Source: an uncultured Blastocatellia bacterium (lineage in GTDB: Bacteria > Acidobacteriota > Blastocatellia > Chloracidobacteriales > Chloracidobacteriaceae). Taken from it: a DNA stretch of 64,000 nt. Below, in pieces: positions 1 to 14,607 of this stretch. The DNA lies in assembly GCA_937934745.1 (NCBI GenBank), contig CALGZC010000040.1:1-64000 (forward strand), given 5' to 3'. The position numbers and the translations under genes are program-made. Position 1 is the stretch's first letter, and every line of letters starts with the position of its first letter. The notes beneath the pieces are model-generated. The model saw only the letters and a list, made by a program, of their open reading frames with translations, ran no database searches and was not told where the DNA came from.

Positions 1-1
1 G

Positions 2-142
2 GAGATGGTGATGCCTGGAGACAATGTGTCGCTGACGGTGGAACTGATTACGCCGATTGCGATGGAGAAGGGGCTGCGGTTTGCGATTCGGGAAGGTGGG
101 CGGACGGTGGGCGCCGGGACGATTTCTGAAATCATCGAGTAA
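2..142 (+). CDS. tuf: Elongation factor Tu, C-terminal fragment (gene starts before the window)
   Basis: Only the last 46 codons are present. They read [17 protein letters not shown], then [16 protein letters not shown], and end in EIIE and a TAA stop. This is the conserved beta-barrel domain 3 end of EF-Tu, the GTPase that delivers aminoacyl-tRNA to the ribosome. The following tRNA-Trp, secE and nusG give the common bacterial tuf-trnW-secE-nusG order, which supports the call. The 5' part lies outside the window. Confidence 0.96.
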   Translation, partial: EMVMPGDNVSLTVELITPIAMEKGLRFAIREGGRTVGAGTISEIIE

Positions 143-160
143 ACCCACCGGCTGTCTTGC

Positions 161-236
161 AGGGGTATGGTGTTAATGGTTAGCACGTCGGTCTCCAAAA
201 CCGAAAGTACGGGTTCGAGTCCTGTTACCCCTGCCA
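161..236 (+). tRNA. trnW: tRNA-Trp (anticodon CCA)
   Basis: The sequence folds as a full cloverleaf. The acceptor stem AGGGGTA pairs with TACCCCT. The anticodon stem TCGGT/ACCGA closes a 7-nt loop with CCA at 195-197. The T arm is ACGGG-TTCGAGT-CCTGT. The discriminator G is followed by an encoded CCA at 234-236. The gene sits 18 bp after tuf and 49 bp before secE, so it is probably co-transcribed with them. Confidence 0.97.
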
Positions 237-285
237 TCTCAGCAATGCGACGACGGTTGATTTGTAAGATGATTGGGGAATGTTG

Positions 286-555
286 ATGGAACGCGCTTCC
301 GAAACAGTGTCGGCAGCAGAGCGTAAGCCCGCCGTCCCGGTTTCAAAAAAGTTGACGGGTTGGTGGTCGTCCGCGAAGCAGTTTCTGCAGGACGTGCGTG
401 CCGAAATGCGGCAGGTGGTATGGCCGACGCGCCAGGAAGTCTATGATACAACGTTGATTGTCATCGGTATTGTCACCTTCTTTGGGGTGTTCCTGTGGAC
501 TGTGGACGTCATCGTTGCACGTATCCTGAGCGCTGTTTTGAAGTGGTTGAGTTGA
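286..555 (+). CDS. secE: Preprotein translocase subunit SecE
   Basis: This is the small essential SecE subunit of the SecYEG channel in the cytoplasmic membrane (89 aa from this start). A hydrophilic amphipathic part ([20 protein letters not shown], the SecE signature) is followed by one C-terminal transmembrane helix, about residues 57-80. An in-frame ATG also exists at 280. The GGGGAA at 275-280 is better spaced for the ATG at 286, so that start was chosen. It lies directly before nusG, as in most bacteria. Confidence 0.94.
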   Translation: MERASETVSAAERKPAVPVSKKLTGWWSSAKQFLQDVRAEMRQVVWPTRQEVYDTTLIVIGIVTFFGVFLWTVDVIVARILSAVLKWLS

Positions 556-604
556 AGCGACAACACAGAAGCGACAAAACCCAGGGCGACTGAAGCGGCA
601 CGGT

Positions 605-1168
605 ATGGCAAAACGCTGGTACATTATCCACACCTACTCCGGCTACGAGAAGAAGGTTCGTGAGAGTTTGCTCACCCGCCTCAAGGCCTACGGCATGGAA
701 AACGAAGTGACCGAAGTCCTCATTCCTTCGGAAACGGTTGTCGAAATGCGTGGCAACAAGCGGGTGGAAACTTCGCGGATGATCTTTCCGGGCTACGTCC
801 TGGTGCAGATTGAGACCGATGATCAGACCGGTGAGATGTCGGAACGTGTCTGGCACACCATCAAGAATACGCCGAAAGTCACGAGTTTCATCGGCGGACA
901 GAAGCCGACGGCACTGACCGAGGAAGAAGTCAACCAGATCATCAACCACGTTACAGAGACGACCGATCATCCGAAGCCGAAGATCATGTTTTCGCCCGGC
1001 GAGACGGTGCGTATTATCAGCGGCCCGTTCACCGGTTTTACCGGTGTGGTTGAGGAAATCAATGCCGAGCGCAGTACGCTCAAAGTCATGGTGACCATTT
1101 TTGGGCGGGCAACGCCGGTTGAACTCGATTTCCTCGGCGTCGAAAAACCCAACTTCACGGAGTCATAA
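605..1168 (+). CDS. nusG: Transcription termination/antitermination protein NusG
   Basis: This 187-aa protein starts with the NGN-domain motif [16 protein letters not shown] and contains FPGYVLV. It ends with a KOW domain ([21 protein letters not shown]). NusG binds RNA polymerase over the clamp, increases processivity and couples to Rho or ribosomes. Length and domain order are standard. The gene follows secE by 49 bp and precedes the L11 operon. Confidence 0.97.
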   Translation: MAKRWYIIHTYSGYEKKVRESLLTRLKAYGMENEVTEVLIPSETVVEMRGNKRVETSRMIFPGYVLVQIETDDQTGEMSERVWHTIKNTPKVTSFIGGQKPTALTEEEVNQIINHVTETTDHPKPKIMFSPGETVRIISGPFTGFTGVVEEINAERSTLKVMVTIFGRATPVELDFLGVEKPNFTES

Positions 1169-1216
1169 CGCGATAACACACCGCAGATCGGGCGTAACGA
1201 AACAAGGCAGTCAATC

Positions 1217-1642
1217 ATGGCGAAGAAAGTTACGGCGTATATCAAGCTTCAAGTGCAGGCCGGCAAGGCCAATCCGGCCCCGCCGATTGGCCCGGCGCTG
1301 GGTCAGCATGGGGTCAACATCATGGAGTTCTGCAAGCAGTTCAATGCGCGCACGAGCGACATGGGGGATCTCAAAATTCCGGTTGTGATCACAGTCTATG
1401 CGGACAAATCCTTTACATTTGTCACGAAAACGCCACCCGTTCCCGATCTCATCAAGAAAACCCTTGGGATTACCAGTGGCGCTGCGCGCCCGGGGCGGGA
1501 GCGGGTCGGGAAGTTGACCATGGAGCAAGTGCGCCGGATTGCAGAGACCAAACTGCCTGACATGAACTGCACTTCACTGGAAGCGGCGATTCGCTCGGTC
1601 AAAGGTACAGCTCGGAGCATGGGGCTGGAGGTGGTCGAATAA
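1217..1642 (+). CDS. rplK: 50S ribosomal protein L11
   Basis: The 141-aa product begins [29 protein letters not shown], which is near-invariant L11 sequence and includes the proline-rich linker region. The C-terminal rRNA-binding domain ends in [15 protein letters not shown]11 binds the 23S rRNA GTPase-associated centre. It is first in the L11-L1-L10-L7/L12 series. Confidence 0.98.
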   Translation: MAKKVTAYIKLQVQAGKANPAPPIGPALGQHGVNIMEFCKQFNARTSDMGDLKIPVVITVYADKSFTFVTKTPPVPDLIKKTLGITSGAARPGRERVGKLTMEQVRRIAETKLPDMNCTSLEAAIRSVKGTARSMGLEVVE

Positions 1643-1729
1643 GCCACCGTTGAGTTGGGCGTTCGGGTTGCCGGTTAGCTCAGGGAGCGACGAACACGGT
1701 CGCGTTTGGACCTGAAAGGAGAATGGTCA

Positions 1730-2425
1730 ATGGGACGTGCGGGAAAAAAATACCGAGCTGCCCTGGCTCAGATTGAGCCAAAGCGGCTTTACACGTTGGC
1801 GGATGCCGTACCGCTCATCAAGCGCATTGCCTACGCAAAATTTGATGAGACCGTTGAGATGACGATGGTGCTCGGGGTCGATCCCCGTAAAGCCGATCAA
1901 ATGGTGCGCGGGACGGTGGTCCTTCCGCACGGTTTGGGGAAGACCAAGCGGGTGGCAGTGATTGCCTCCGGTGAGAAGCAGTCCGAAGCGCGCGACGCCG
2001 GTGCCGATGAAGTGGGTGGCGAAGACTTTGTGGATCGCATCAAGGGGGGCTGGCTAGACTTCGACGTGCTTATTGCTACACCGGATATGATGAAATCTGT
2101 CGGTGTGCTGGGTAAGCTCCTCGGCCCACGTGGTCTGATGCCGAACCCGAAAACCGGAACGGTGACGTTTGAAGTTGGCAAGGCTGTTCAGGAAGTCAAG
2201 GCCGGGAAAGTCGAATTTCGTGTGGATAAAACCGGCGTCATCCATGTTCCAGTCGGACGGCTTTCGTTTCCGACAGAAAAACTCATCGAAAACATTCGCA
2301 CCTTAGTTGACGCCGTCCTGCGCGCCAAGCCGACGGCCGCCAAGGGGCGGTATGTACGGGCTGCTTACTGTGGTTCAACGATGAGTCCGGCCGTACCGCT
2401 GGCACCGACTGAATACCAGAGTTGA
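1730..2425 (+). CDS. rplA: 50S ribosomal protein L1
   Basis: L1 forms the mobile L1 stalk and usually also represses its own operon mRNA. The sequence carries the family block [15 protein letters not shown]. The ATG at 1730 has a strong Shine-Dalgarno (AAAGGAG at 1715-1721) about 8 nt upstream. An in-frame TTG at 1706 would add eight residues but overlaps that ribosome site and is rejected. The product is 231 aa, a normal length. Confidence 0.97.
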   Translation: MGRAGKKYRAALAQIEPKRLYTLADAVPLIKRIAYAKFDETVEMTMVLGVDPRKADQMVRGTVVLPHGLGKTKRVAVIASGEKQSEARDAGADEVGGEDFVDRIKGGWLDFDVLIATPDMMKSVGVLGKLLGPRGLMPNPKTGTVTFEVGKAVQEVKAGKVEFRVDKTGVIHVPVGRLSFPTEKLIENIRTLVDAVLRAKPTAAKGRYVRAAYCGSTMSPAVPLAPTEYQS

Positions 2426-2515
2426 AAGCCAGGTCTTGGAACCAGGTCAACGGTTTGAGCTGTCTGCCGGCCGGATTGCGACGGTAGCAGCTTCCATAGA
2501 GGGAATCAGACAGTT

Positions 2516-3034
2516 ATGACGCGACAGGAAAAGGGGGCGGCAATTGAGCAGTTGGCAGTGGCATTTCAGGGGACACGCCATGCCTTTCTCCTGGGTTTTC
2601 AGGGACTGACCGTGCAATCCGACACGGCTCTGCGCAGCGAATTGCGCCGCGCCGGGGTACGGTACCAAGTTGTCAAAAATACCCTCGCCCGACGGGCTGC
2701 GAAGGGAACTGTTCTGGAGCGGATTGATGACCAGTTCGCCGGACCGACAGCCGTCGCTCTGGCGCCTGACGACCCGGTGACGGCGGCAAAAACGCTCCTC
2801 AAGCTTTTTAAGGAACACCGGCAGCTGACCTTCAAAGCAGCCGTTGTTGATGGCAGCCCGGTCGGTGAAAAAGATCTTGAGGCACTGGCCAATATGCCCT
2901 CCCGTGAGGAGCTGCTCGGCCGTCTGATGTTTTTGATCAACTCGGGGGCACAGCGCATTGCGGCCGCAACCAGTGGGGTGGCGCGCAATGTCGCGATCGT
3001 GGTTGCGCAGGTACGCGATCAAAAATCTGCCTAG
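2516..3034 (+). CDS. rplJ: 50S ribosomal protein L10
   Basis: This 172-aa protein has the L10 N-terminal rRNA-binding fold (LTVQSDTALRSELRRAG, then YQVVKNTLARRA). Its C-terminal helix anchors L7/L12 dimers. It is followed by rplL after 120 bp. The 90-bp leader after rplA may hold the autoregulatory L10 site, but I could not define its structure. Confidence 0.96.
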   Translation: MTRQEKGAAIEQLAVAFQGTRHAFLLGFQGLTVQSDTALRSELRRAGVRYQVVKNTLARRAAKGTVLERIDDQFAGPTAVALAPDDPVTAAKTLLKLFKEHRQLTFKAAVVDGSPVGEKDLEALANMPSREELLGRLMFLINSGAQRIAAATSGVARNVAIVVAQVRDQKSA

Positions 3035-3154
3035 ACGTGTGGCTAGGAGGCGATCTTGTTCCAGTTGTCCCCTGGCAGGGTGAGTCTTTACTTCGGCGGC
3101 AAGCCGTGTCCATTGTGATTTTCGACGTTAGAGTTCAGAAAGGTAGGCAAACAC

Positions 3155-3547
3155 ATGTCGGAGAAGTTGACGGCAATTGTTGACCAAATCGGTTCGTTGA
3201 CTCTGCTGGAAGCGGCCGAGCTTGTTAAACTCATGGAGGCGAAGTTCGGCGTTTCAGCTGCAGCGGCAGCCGTCGCCGTTCCCGCCGTGGCCGGGGCGGC
3301 AGCCGGTGCGCCGGCCACCCCGGCAGAAGAGGTGAAAGATGAATTCGATGTCATCCTCACGGCGGCCGGTGCGAACAAGATCAACGTCATCAAGGTTGTC
3401 CGCGAAATTACTTCGCTGGGATTGAAGGAAGCGAAGGACCTGGTGGACGGTGCGCCAAAACCGGTCAAGACCGGGATTCCGAAGGCAGAAGCTGAGGCCA
3501 TCAAAACCAAACTGACGGAAGCGGGTGCCTCCGTCGAAATCAAATAG
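3155..3547 (+). CDS. rplL: 50S ribosomal protein L7/L12
   Basis: The 130-aa acidic stalk protein has an N-terminal dimerisation helix, an Ala-rich hinge (about residues 35-55) and a C-terminal factor-binding domain with EKTxF-like and [17 protein letters not shown] blocks. It is present in several copies per ribosome and recruits EF-Tu and EF-G. A terminator-like hairpin follows 31 bp downstream. Confidence 0.98.
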   Translation: MSEKLTAIVDQIGSLTLLEAAELVKLMEAKFGVSAAAAAVAVPAVAGAAAGAPATPAEEVKDEFDVILTAAGANKINVIKVVREITSLGLKEAKDLVDGAPKPVKTGIPKAEAEAIKTKLTEAGASVEIK

Positions 3548-3578
3548 CACAGTGCTCTTGTCTGGGTGATGGGGCGGC

Positions 3579-3620
3579 GCGCCCCGTGCGAGCGAACGCT
3601 TGGTCACGGGGTGCCTTTTT
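3579..3620 (+). terminator. Hairpin plus U-tract between rplL and rpoB (attenuator-like)
   Basis: GCGCCCCGTG (3579-3588) pairs with CACGGGGTGC (3605-3614) as a 10-bp stem with one G-U pair. A CTTTTT run follows at 3615-3620. It lies inside the ribosomal protein-RNA polymerase series. In other bacteria a partial terminator here lowers rpoBC transcription relative to rplL; that role is inferred. Confidence 0.75.
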
Positions 3621-3971
3621 GAACACAGGGCTTTTTCAATCAGTCAGCTGGTTCTGTTTGGCAGCCTGTGAGGTGCCTGTCACGGCACGCCTCGCGGCTG
3701 TCCTTGCTTACGGGATAAAGGGCGCGTGTTTTGGCCTTGTCATCGGATAAACGCGCTATCGTTTGCTTGTACCCGATACAAGTCGGTCGCAGTCGAGGTT
3801 TGTCCGGGTGGCGTGCGCGCCATCCGGCTCAGTTGGCTTTCCCTATTTCACACGTGTCAATGGTGGCTCGGCGCCTGGGATGAGGATGCAGTGCGCCTAC
3901 CAGGGCATCGCCTTTGACGCGGAAAGGCTCGTCTCTGGCTTATGTTGTCGCATAACGGTAAGGAGACGCAG
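3621..3971. other. Leader region before rpoB, no gene seen
   Basis: About 350 bp separate the hairpin after rplL from the rpoB start. It contains a small palindrome (CTTGTA-CCCGA-TACAAG, 3766-3782). The ribosome site TAAGGAG at 3959-3965 belongs to rpoB. No convincing -35/-10 pair and no coding signal were found. An rpoBC promoter probably lies here but cannot be pinned down by eye. Confidence 0.5.
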
Positions 3972-8402
<4,431 letters not shown>

Positions 8403-8469
8403 GAACGGTCAACCGGTGCCGGTGCGACCGTGCGCTACGCCGGCACGCTGTTTGCCACGGAGGTTGTTC

Positions 8470-11400
8470 ATGTTCAGATATCAGGACAAGCAAACCGTCG
8501 CGCCTGACTTTGAGGCAATTCGGATTTCTTTGGCGTCGCCGGAAAAAATCCGTTCCTGGTCCTATGGTGAAGTCACCAAGCCAGAAACCATCAACTACCG
8601 GACGTTCAAACCGGAACGGGACGGTTTGTTCTGCGCCCGCATTTTCGGTCCGATCACGGATTGGGAGTGTCTGTGTGGCAAGTACAAGCGCCGCAAGTAC
8701 CAGGGTGTCATCTGTGACAAGTGTGGGGTTGAGGTCACGTTGTCCCGGGTGCGGCGGGAACGACTGGGTCACATTGAACTGGCTTCGCCTTGCTCACACG
8801 TCTGGTTTTTCAAGGGACTACCAAGCCGGATCGGGCATTTACTCGACATCCCGCTGCGCGATTTGGAAAAGGTTCTCTACTACGAGTCCTACATCGTGGT
8901 GGACGCAGGTGACATGCCCGATCTCAAGGAAAAAGACCTGCTGACCGATGAACAATATCGCAAGCTCTTTGATGCTTATCCGGGACGGTTCATTGCGCGG
9001 ACGGGCGCCGAGGCCATCAAAACGCTACTGGAACGTGTGGACTGCGAAGCCCTGGCCGAAGAACTGCGCCAGAAAATGCGTGAGGAGACATCCCAGCAGA
9101 AAAAACTCAAGCTGGCGAAGCGGCTCAAGGTAGTCGACGCCTTCCGGCGGTCGGGCAATCGGCCAGAGTGGATGATCTTAGATGTCATTCCGGTCATTCC
9201 ACCGGAGTTGCGCCCGCTGGTGCCGCTCGATGGCGGACGCTTTGCCACCTCGGATTTGAACGATCTCTACCGGCGCGTCATCAACCGGAACAATCGCCTG
9301 CGCAAGTTGCTTGACCTCAAGGCACCCGAGGTCATCGTCCGCAATGAGAAACGCATGCTTCAGGAGGCCGTGGACGCGCTGTTTGACAACGGTCGGCGCG
9401 GGCGCGTGCTGCGCGGGGCAAACAACCGACCACTGAAGTCGCTGTCGGATACTCTTAAGGGGAAGACCGGTCGGTTTCGGCAAAACCTACTCGGCAAGCG
9501 GGTAGATTACTCCGGCCGGTCGGTCATTGTCGTCGGGCCGGAGCTAAAGCTGCACCAGTGCGGCCTGCCCAAGAAAATGGCGCTCGAACTGTTCAAGCCA
9601 TTTATTTACCACCAGCTTGAAAAGCAGAAGTATGCACAGACCATCAAGCAGGCTAAAGAGATGGTCGATCGGCAGGCGCCGGAGGTGTGGGACATTTTAG
9701 AGGAAGTTATTCGGGAGCACCCGGTGCTGCTCAACCGGGCGCCGACCCTCCACCGGTTGGGTATCCAGGCGTTTGAGCCGGTGCTGGTCGAAGGGAAGGC
9801 GATTAAGATTCACCCCCTGGTGTGTACCGCCTTTAACGCCGACTTTGACGGCGACCAAATGGCGGTTCATATCCCGTTGTCGCACGAGGCGCAAATTGAA
9901 GCCACGGTGCTGATGCGGGCCGATAACAACATCCTGTCGCCGGCGAACGGACAGCCGATTGCGGTCCCAACCCAGGATATTGTGCTTGGGTGTTACTACC
10001 TGACGTATGAGCGCCCTGACGATCCGAAGGGAGGACGGACGTTTGCGACGTTGGATGACGTGGTCATTGCGCATGACGCCGGCATTGTCAATACGCAGTC
10101 GCCCATCAAGCTGCGCTACGAGGGCGTGTTGATCGATCTGGAGCAAGAGCGCAACCAGCAGGACCTCCTGCGGGCGACGCCGCGTCAGGTGCGACAAGTC
10201 ATCAGCACGACGGTCGGGCGCGTCATTTTCAATCAGGCCCTCCCGGAGGGTATGCCGTTTATCAACGGCTTGATGAAGAAAAAGGGTTTACAGTCACTGG
10301 TGAGTTACTGCCAGCTCCACCATGGTTTGGAAACGACCGTCAAGATGCTGGACTCACTGAAGTCCATCGGCTTCCTCTATGCCATGAAGGCCGGTATTTC
10401 CATCGGTATTGACGATCTGGTGACGCCGCCGCGCAAGGCAGAACTCATCGCGGCGGCCGACCGCGAAGTAGCCCGCTTCCAGAAGGAGTACGAAGAAGGG
10501 AGCATTACCGACGGCGAACGCTACAATAAGGTGATTGCCACTTGGTCGCAGACAACGGAGGCCATCGCCAAGGAAATGCATGAGGCGATGAAAGCGGCCG
10601 AAAAGGTCAACAACGAACTCAACCCGATTATGGTCATGGCCGAATCTGGTGCGCGCGGCTCAGCGCAGCAGATTCGCCAACTGGCCGGCATGCGCGGGCT
10701 GATGGCCAAGCCTTCCGGGGCCATTATCGAGAAGCCCATTCGCGCCAACTTCCGCGAGGGGCTGGATGTGTTGGAGTACTTCATCTCGACGCACGGTGCG
10801 CGCAAAGGGCTGGCGGACACGGCGCTCAAGACGGCCGACTCCGGCTATTTGACGCGCCGCCTGGTAGATGTCGCCCAGGATGTCATCGTGTCGGAGGAAG
10901 ACTGTGGCACGATTCGCGGGATCTGGGTCGAGGCGATTAGCGAAGGTGGGGAAATCATCGAGCCGTTGCGCGACCGCATCATCGGGCGCGTGGCGCTGGA
11001 TGACATCATCGATCCCATCACCGGCGACGTGATTGTTCAGGCCAACGAGGAAATTACCGAAAAGCTGGCGGCCGAAATCCAGGATGCAGGCGGCATTGAA
11101 CGGGTCAAGCTGCGTTCGGTACTGACCTGTGAGGCGCGGCGGGGGGTCTGTGTCAAGTGCTACGGGCGCAATTTGGCGACCGGTAAGATGGTGGAACTGG
11201 GCGAGGCGGTCGGCGTCATTGCCGCACAGTCGATTGGTGAGCCGGGGACGCAGCTTACCATGCGGACGTTCCACCTGGGCGGTGCCGTCACCGGTTCATC
11301 TGAGCAATCCTCCCATGAAGCCCGCAAAGGCGGCCGCGTCAAGTTTGAGGACTTACGCACGGTGACTGGCCGTGATGGCCGGTTGGTAGCCATGAATCGC

Positions 11401-12675
11401 AACGGTTACATCGTGCTCATTGATGAAAACCGGAGTAACCGCGAAGTCGGCCGCTACCAAATTGTGTACGGCGCGCGGTTGGCCGTGACCGACGGACAGC
11501 TCGTGGAGGAAGGGGAAACCCTGGCGACATGGGACCCCTATACATTTTCAATCTTGACCGAAGTGGAAGGCATTGTACGCTACCACGACCTCATCGAAGG
11601 GGTGACCATTCAGGAAGACATTGACACCAACACCGGCAACCGCAGCATGATCGTGCGTGAGGCAACGGACGAGAAGCGGCAGCCGCGAATTGACATTGTG
11701 GCCGCCGACGGAAAGACCGTTCTCAAGGCATACCAGATGCCCGTGCGCGCCAATCTCAGTGTTCGTAACGGGGACCGGGTGCTGCCCGGGGATGTCATCG
11801 CCAAGATTCCACGTGAATCTACCCGCGCCAAGGACATCACCGGTGGTCTGCCGCGCATTACCGAGCTGTTTGAAGCGCGTAAGCCGCGTGAAACCGCCGT
11901 CATGGCCGAAATTGACGGGGTGGTCAAATTCGGCGGCATCGTCAAGGGCCAGCGAAAGGTGCAAATCATCGGCGACGACGGTGAAACCCGCGAGTACTCC
12001 ATTCCGAAAGGTGTCAATATGTTCATTCAGGATGGAGACCGCGTCAAAGCCGGCGAGCCGTTGGTGGATGGGCCGCTCAATCCGCACGACATTCTGGCCA
12101 TCCAGGGAATGGATGCTCTTCAGCGGTATCTCGTCAACGAAATTCAGGAAGTTTATCGCCTGCAAGGCGTCAACATTGCCGACAAGCACATTGAAGTCAT
12201 TGTGCGCCAAATGCTGCGGTGGGTGCGCGTCAAAGAGGTTGGCGATACGGACTTCCTCATTGACGAGCAGGTGGATCGCTTCCGCTTTGAGGATGAGAAT
12301 CGCCGCGTTATTGAAGCCGGTGGGCAGCCGGCGACGGCGGAGCCGCTGTTGCTGGGCATCACCAAGGCGTCCCTTTCGACGGAAAGCTTTATTTCTGCCG
12401 CCAGCTTCCAGGAGACGACGCGCGTGCTGACCGAAGCGGCAATTTCCGGGCGTGTGGACTATCTGCGCGGCCTAAAGGAAAACGTCATCATGGGTCGCCT
12501 GATTCCGGCCGGGACGGGAATGGAATACTACCGCCGGATTCGACTCTACGAAGAGAAAAACTTCGACGTCGAAGAACCGCAGCCGGAATCCGAGACATAC
12601 CACTTTGACGATGCCATGTCGCAGATGGTCGAAAAGGACATGCAGACGTGGAAAGCCGCAAAAGGTAGCGAATAG
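8470..12675 (+). CDS. rpoC: DNA-directed RNA polymerase subunit beta'
   Basis: The catalytic beta' subunit is 1401 aa. The ATG at 8470 follows ACGGAGG (8457-8463); an upstream in-frame GTG would add 18 unsupported residues. The N-terminal zinc ligands are C67, C69, C82 and C85. The absolutely conserved [12 protein letters not shown], with catalytic Asp 458/460/462, binds the active-site Mg2+. The second cysteine cluster reads [14 protein letters not shown], followed by [25 protein letters not shown]. Length and order are normal. A strong terminator follows. Confidence 0.98.
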   Translation: MFRYQDKQTVAPDFEAIRISLASPEKIRSWSYGEVTKPETINYRTFKPERDGLFCARIFGPITDWECLCGKYKRRKYQGVICDKCGVEVTLSRVRRERLGHIELASPCSHVWFFKGLPSRIGHLLDIPLRDLEKVLYYESYIVVDAGDMPDLKEKDLLTDEQYRKLFDAYPGRFIARTGAEAIKTLLERVDCEALAEELRQKMREETSQQKKLKLAKRLKVVDAFRRSGNRPEWMILDVIPVIPPELRPLVPLDGGRFATSDLNDLYRRVINRNNRLRKLLDLKAPEVIVRNEKRMLQEAVDALFDNGRRGRVLRGANNRPLKSLSDTLKGKTGRFRQNLLGKRVDYSGRSVIVVGPELKLHQCGLPKKMALELFKPFIYHQLEKQKYAQTIKQAKEMVDRQAPEVWDILEEVIREHPVLLNRAPTLHRLGIQAFEPVLVEGKAIKIHPLVCTAFNADFDGDQMAVHIPLSHEAQIEATVLMRADNNILSPANGQPIAVPTQDIVLGCYYLTYERPDDPKGGRTFATLDDVVIAHDAGIVNTQSPIKLRYEGVLIDLEQERNQQDLLRATPRQVRQVISTTVGRVIFNQALPEGMPFINGLMKKKGLQSLVSYCQLHHGLETTVKMLDSLKSIGFLYAMKAGISIGIDDLVTPPRKAELIAAADREVARFQKEYEEGSITDGERYNKVIATWSQTTEAIAKEMHEAMKAAEKVNNELNPIMVMAESGARGSAQQIRQLAGMRGLMAKPSGAIIEKPIRANFREGLDVLEYFISTHGARKGLADTALKTADSGYLTRRLVDVAQDVIVSEEDCGTIRGIWVEAISEGGEIIEPLRDRIIGRVALDDIIDPITGDVIVQANEEITEKLAAEIQDAGGIERVKLRSVLTCEARRGVCVKCYGRNLATGKMVELGEAVGVIAAQSIGEPGTQLTMRTFHLGGAVTGSSEQSSHEARKGGRVKFEDLRTVTGRDGRLVAMNRNGYIVLIDENRSNREVGRYQIVYGARLAVTDGQLVEEGETLATWDPYTFSILTEVEGIVRYHDLIEGVTIQEDIDTNTGNRSMIVREATDEKRQPRIDIVAADGKTVLKAYQMPVRANLSVRNGDRVLPGDVIAKIPRESTRAKDITGGLPRITELFEARKPRETAVMAEIDGVVKFGGIVKGQRKVQIIGDDGETREYSIPKGVNMFIQDGDRVKAGEPLVDGPLNPHDILAIQGMDALQRYLVNEIQEVYRLQGVNIADKHIEVIVRQMLRWVRVKEVGDTDFLIDEQVDRFRFEDENRRVIEAGGQPATAEPLLLGITKASLSTESFISAASFQETTRVLTEAAISGRVDYLRGLKENVIMGRLIPAGTGMEYYRRIRLYEEKNFDVEEPQPESETYHFDDAMSQMVEKDMQTWKAAKGSE

Positions 12676-12723
12676 CACACCGGATGGTGTGCGGATCGAC
12701 TCCGTATGGATGAAATTTGGCGA

Positions 12724-12764
12724 CGCGCGTCTGCGGGGGCGTGGCCCCACAGCGCGCGTTTTTT
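12724..12764 (+). terminator. Rho-independent terminator after rpoC
   Basis: CGCGCG-T-CTG pairs with CAG-CGCGCG, with an inner GGGGC/GCCCC stem, and six T residues follow (12759-12764). It closes the rplK-rpoC transcription unit. Confidence 0.9.
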
Positions 12765-12839
12765 GTCGGAAACACGCTCCGGGACGGGACGCCCAGGTGC
12801 CAGATTCCTACGTGCCTGATTCTCAACTGGTTATTGTGT

Positions 12840-14480
12840 ATGGATTGGGATGACAAACGCCGGATGGCGCAACAACTGCGGAAGGGTGTCACCCCGATAC
12901 TCGAAGCCCCATCTGCCGGGGCTTGGTTTCAGACCTGGGCAGCGCAGCGCCCGGAAGCGCCGGCCCTGGTTGCGTATGACGCCGGCGGAAACCGCCATGC
13001 GATGTGCTACGCCGACCTGTGGGCGGCAGTGCAGGCCGGTGCAGCCGCCCTGCGCGATGCTGGCGTTGGGCCAGGCGACCGCGTTGCCACGCTTGCCCAC
13101 AATGATATGGAGACGGTTCTTGCCTACGCCGCCATCTGGACCGTCGGTGCGTGCGTAGCCCCGGTCAACATGACGGAAGATGCCGACCGCCGGCGCTTCA
13201 TTGTGGAAAACGCCGCAGCGCAGTTGATACTGGCGCTGGACGATTACCTCGCCGAAGCACGGGCGCTGGCAGAGACCTTGCCGGCCGTGCGCGGCGTACG
13301 CGAACTGCAGGACGGTGCCTGGCGCGCGGCTTATGCCGGCGCAACCTACACCCCAGATGTTGACCCGGAACGCGAAGCATTGATTGTCTATACCTCGGGG
13401 ACAACCGGTGCGCCCAAGGGCGTTGTCCTGACGCAGGCCAATCTCCTCCTGGATGCGCAGGCGCTACGCGACTGGAACTGCGTTGTTTCGGACGACGCCC
13501 TGATGTGCGTTCTCCCCATCCATCATGTCAACGGGATTGTGGTGACGCTGCTCACGCCGCTTGTTGCCGGCGCCAAGGCGGTACTCAACCACAAGTTTTC
13601 ACCGACAACCTTCTGGGTGCGCATCGAACATGAGCGAGTTCGCATTGCAAGTGTCGTCCCGACCCTGCTGGCCTTTCTGCTGGAACGCCGAGACCTGTTT
13701 GCGCCGTCTGCGACACGTTGTCTATCGCATCTGATTTGCGGCGCGGGGCCACTGACCGTTGAATTGGCGCGGCAGTTTGAAGAGACCTTCGGCATTCGCG
13801 TCTTGCACGGCTACGGCTTGAGTGAGACGACTTGTTACGCAACGATGCTGCCGCTTGACCTATCGCCTGCAGCACACCGGCACTGGATGCAGCACTTTGG
13901 ATTCCCGTCCATCGGAGTGGCGCTGCCGGTGTGCAACGTCGCAATTCATGACGCCGATGGTAATGCTTTGCCGCCCGGCAGGCGGGGAGAAATTGTCATC
14001 TGCGGCCCCAGCGTGATGAACGGCTATTTCAAGCGACCAGAGGCAAACGCCGAAGCCTTTGCGCACGGTTGGTTTCGGAGCGGCGACGAAGGTTTCTATG
14101 AACTCGACGCCGAGGGACGGGCGTTTTTCTTCATTACCGGCCGCATCAAAGAGCTGATCATTCGCGGCGGCGTCAATCTCTCCCCATTTGAGATTGATGA
14201 AGTGCTGTCGAGCCTGCCCGGTGTACGGTGTGGGCTGGCCGTTGGTTTTGAACACCGCTGGTATGGCGAGGAAGTGGGTGCGTACATCGTGCCTGAAGAT
14301 GGCGCCACCCTGGACGCCGACGCCATCCTGCGCGCTGCCCGCGCGCGACTGCCGTTTCATAAATCCCCCAAGGTCGTCGTCTTTGGAACGGACATCCCGG
14401 TGACTTCGACGGGTAAGTATCAGCGGAATAAGCTCAAGGCGTATTTCGAGCCGTGGCGCGATGTTCAGTTTACAGCGTAG
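12840..14480 (+). CDS. AMP-dependent acyl-CoA synthetase/ligase family protein
   Basis: This 546-aa member of the adenylate-forming superfamily activates a carboxylic acid as acyl-AMP, usually then making a thioester with CoA. The core motifs are present in order: P-loop-like IVYTSGTTGAPKG, GYGLSETTCYATM, YFKRPEANAEAF and GWFRSGDEGF, TGRIKELIIRGGVNLSPFEID, and the C-terminal catalytic lysine region TSTGKYQRNKL. The substrate cannot be told from sequence. The ATG at 12840 lacks a good ribosome site; ATG 12864 is an alternative. It stands alone between the rpoC terminator and convergent mutL. Confidence 0.88.
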   Translation: MDWDDKRRMAQQLRKGVTPILEAPSAGAWFQTWAAQRPEAPALVAYDAGGNRHAMCYADLWAAVQAGAAALRDAGVGPGDRVATLAHNDMETVLAYAAIWTVGACVAPVNMTEDADRRRFIVENAAAQLILALDDYLAEARALAETLPAVRGVRELQDGAWRAAYAGATYTPDVDPEREALIVYTSGTTGAPKGVVLTQANLLLDAQALRDWNCVVSDDALMCVLPIHHVNGIVVTLLTPLVAGAKAVLNHKFSPTTFWVRIEHERVRIASVVPTLLAFLLERRDLFAPSATRCLSHLICGAGPLTVELARQFEETFGIRVLHGYGLSETTCYATMLPLDLSPAAHRHWMQHFGFPSIGVALPVCNVAIHDADGNALPPGRRGEIVICGPSVMNGYFKRPEANAEAFAHGWFRSGDEGFYELDAEGRAFFFITGRIKELIIRGGVNLSPFEIDEVLSSLPGVRCGLAVGFEHRWYGEEVGAYIVPEDGATLDADAILRAARARLPFHKSPKVVVFGTDIPVTSTGKYQRNKLKAYFEPWRDVQFTA

Positions 14481-14607
14481 TTCGGTCGCGTGGCAGTCGA
14501 TTGCACCCAGTAACCTACCTCCGCAACCGGCGCCCCACCTGGGTGCGGCGCAGTCGCCACCGGTCCGACCCGGCCGACACCGCCTGTTCCGGCAGCAAAG
14601 CGGCCTA

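Noticed and set aside
14503-14546. GCACCCAG/CTGGGTGC inverted repeat between the acyl-CoA synthetase and mutL genes
   Set aside because: The loop is 28 nt and no T run follows, so it is not a convincing terminator.
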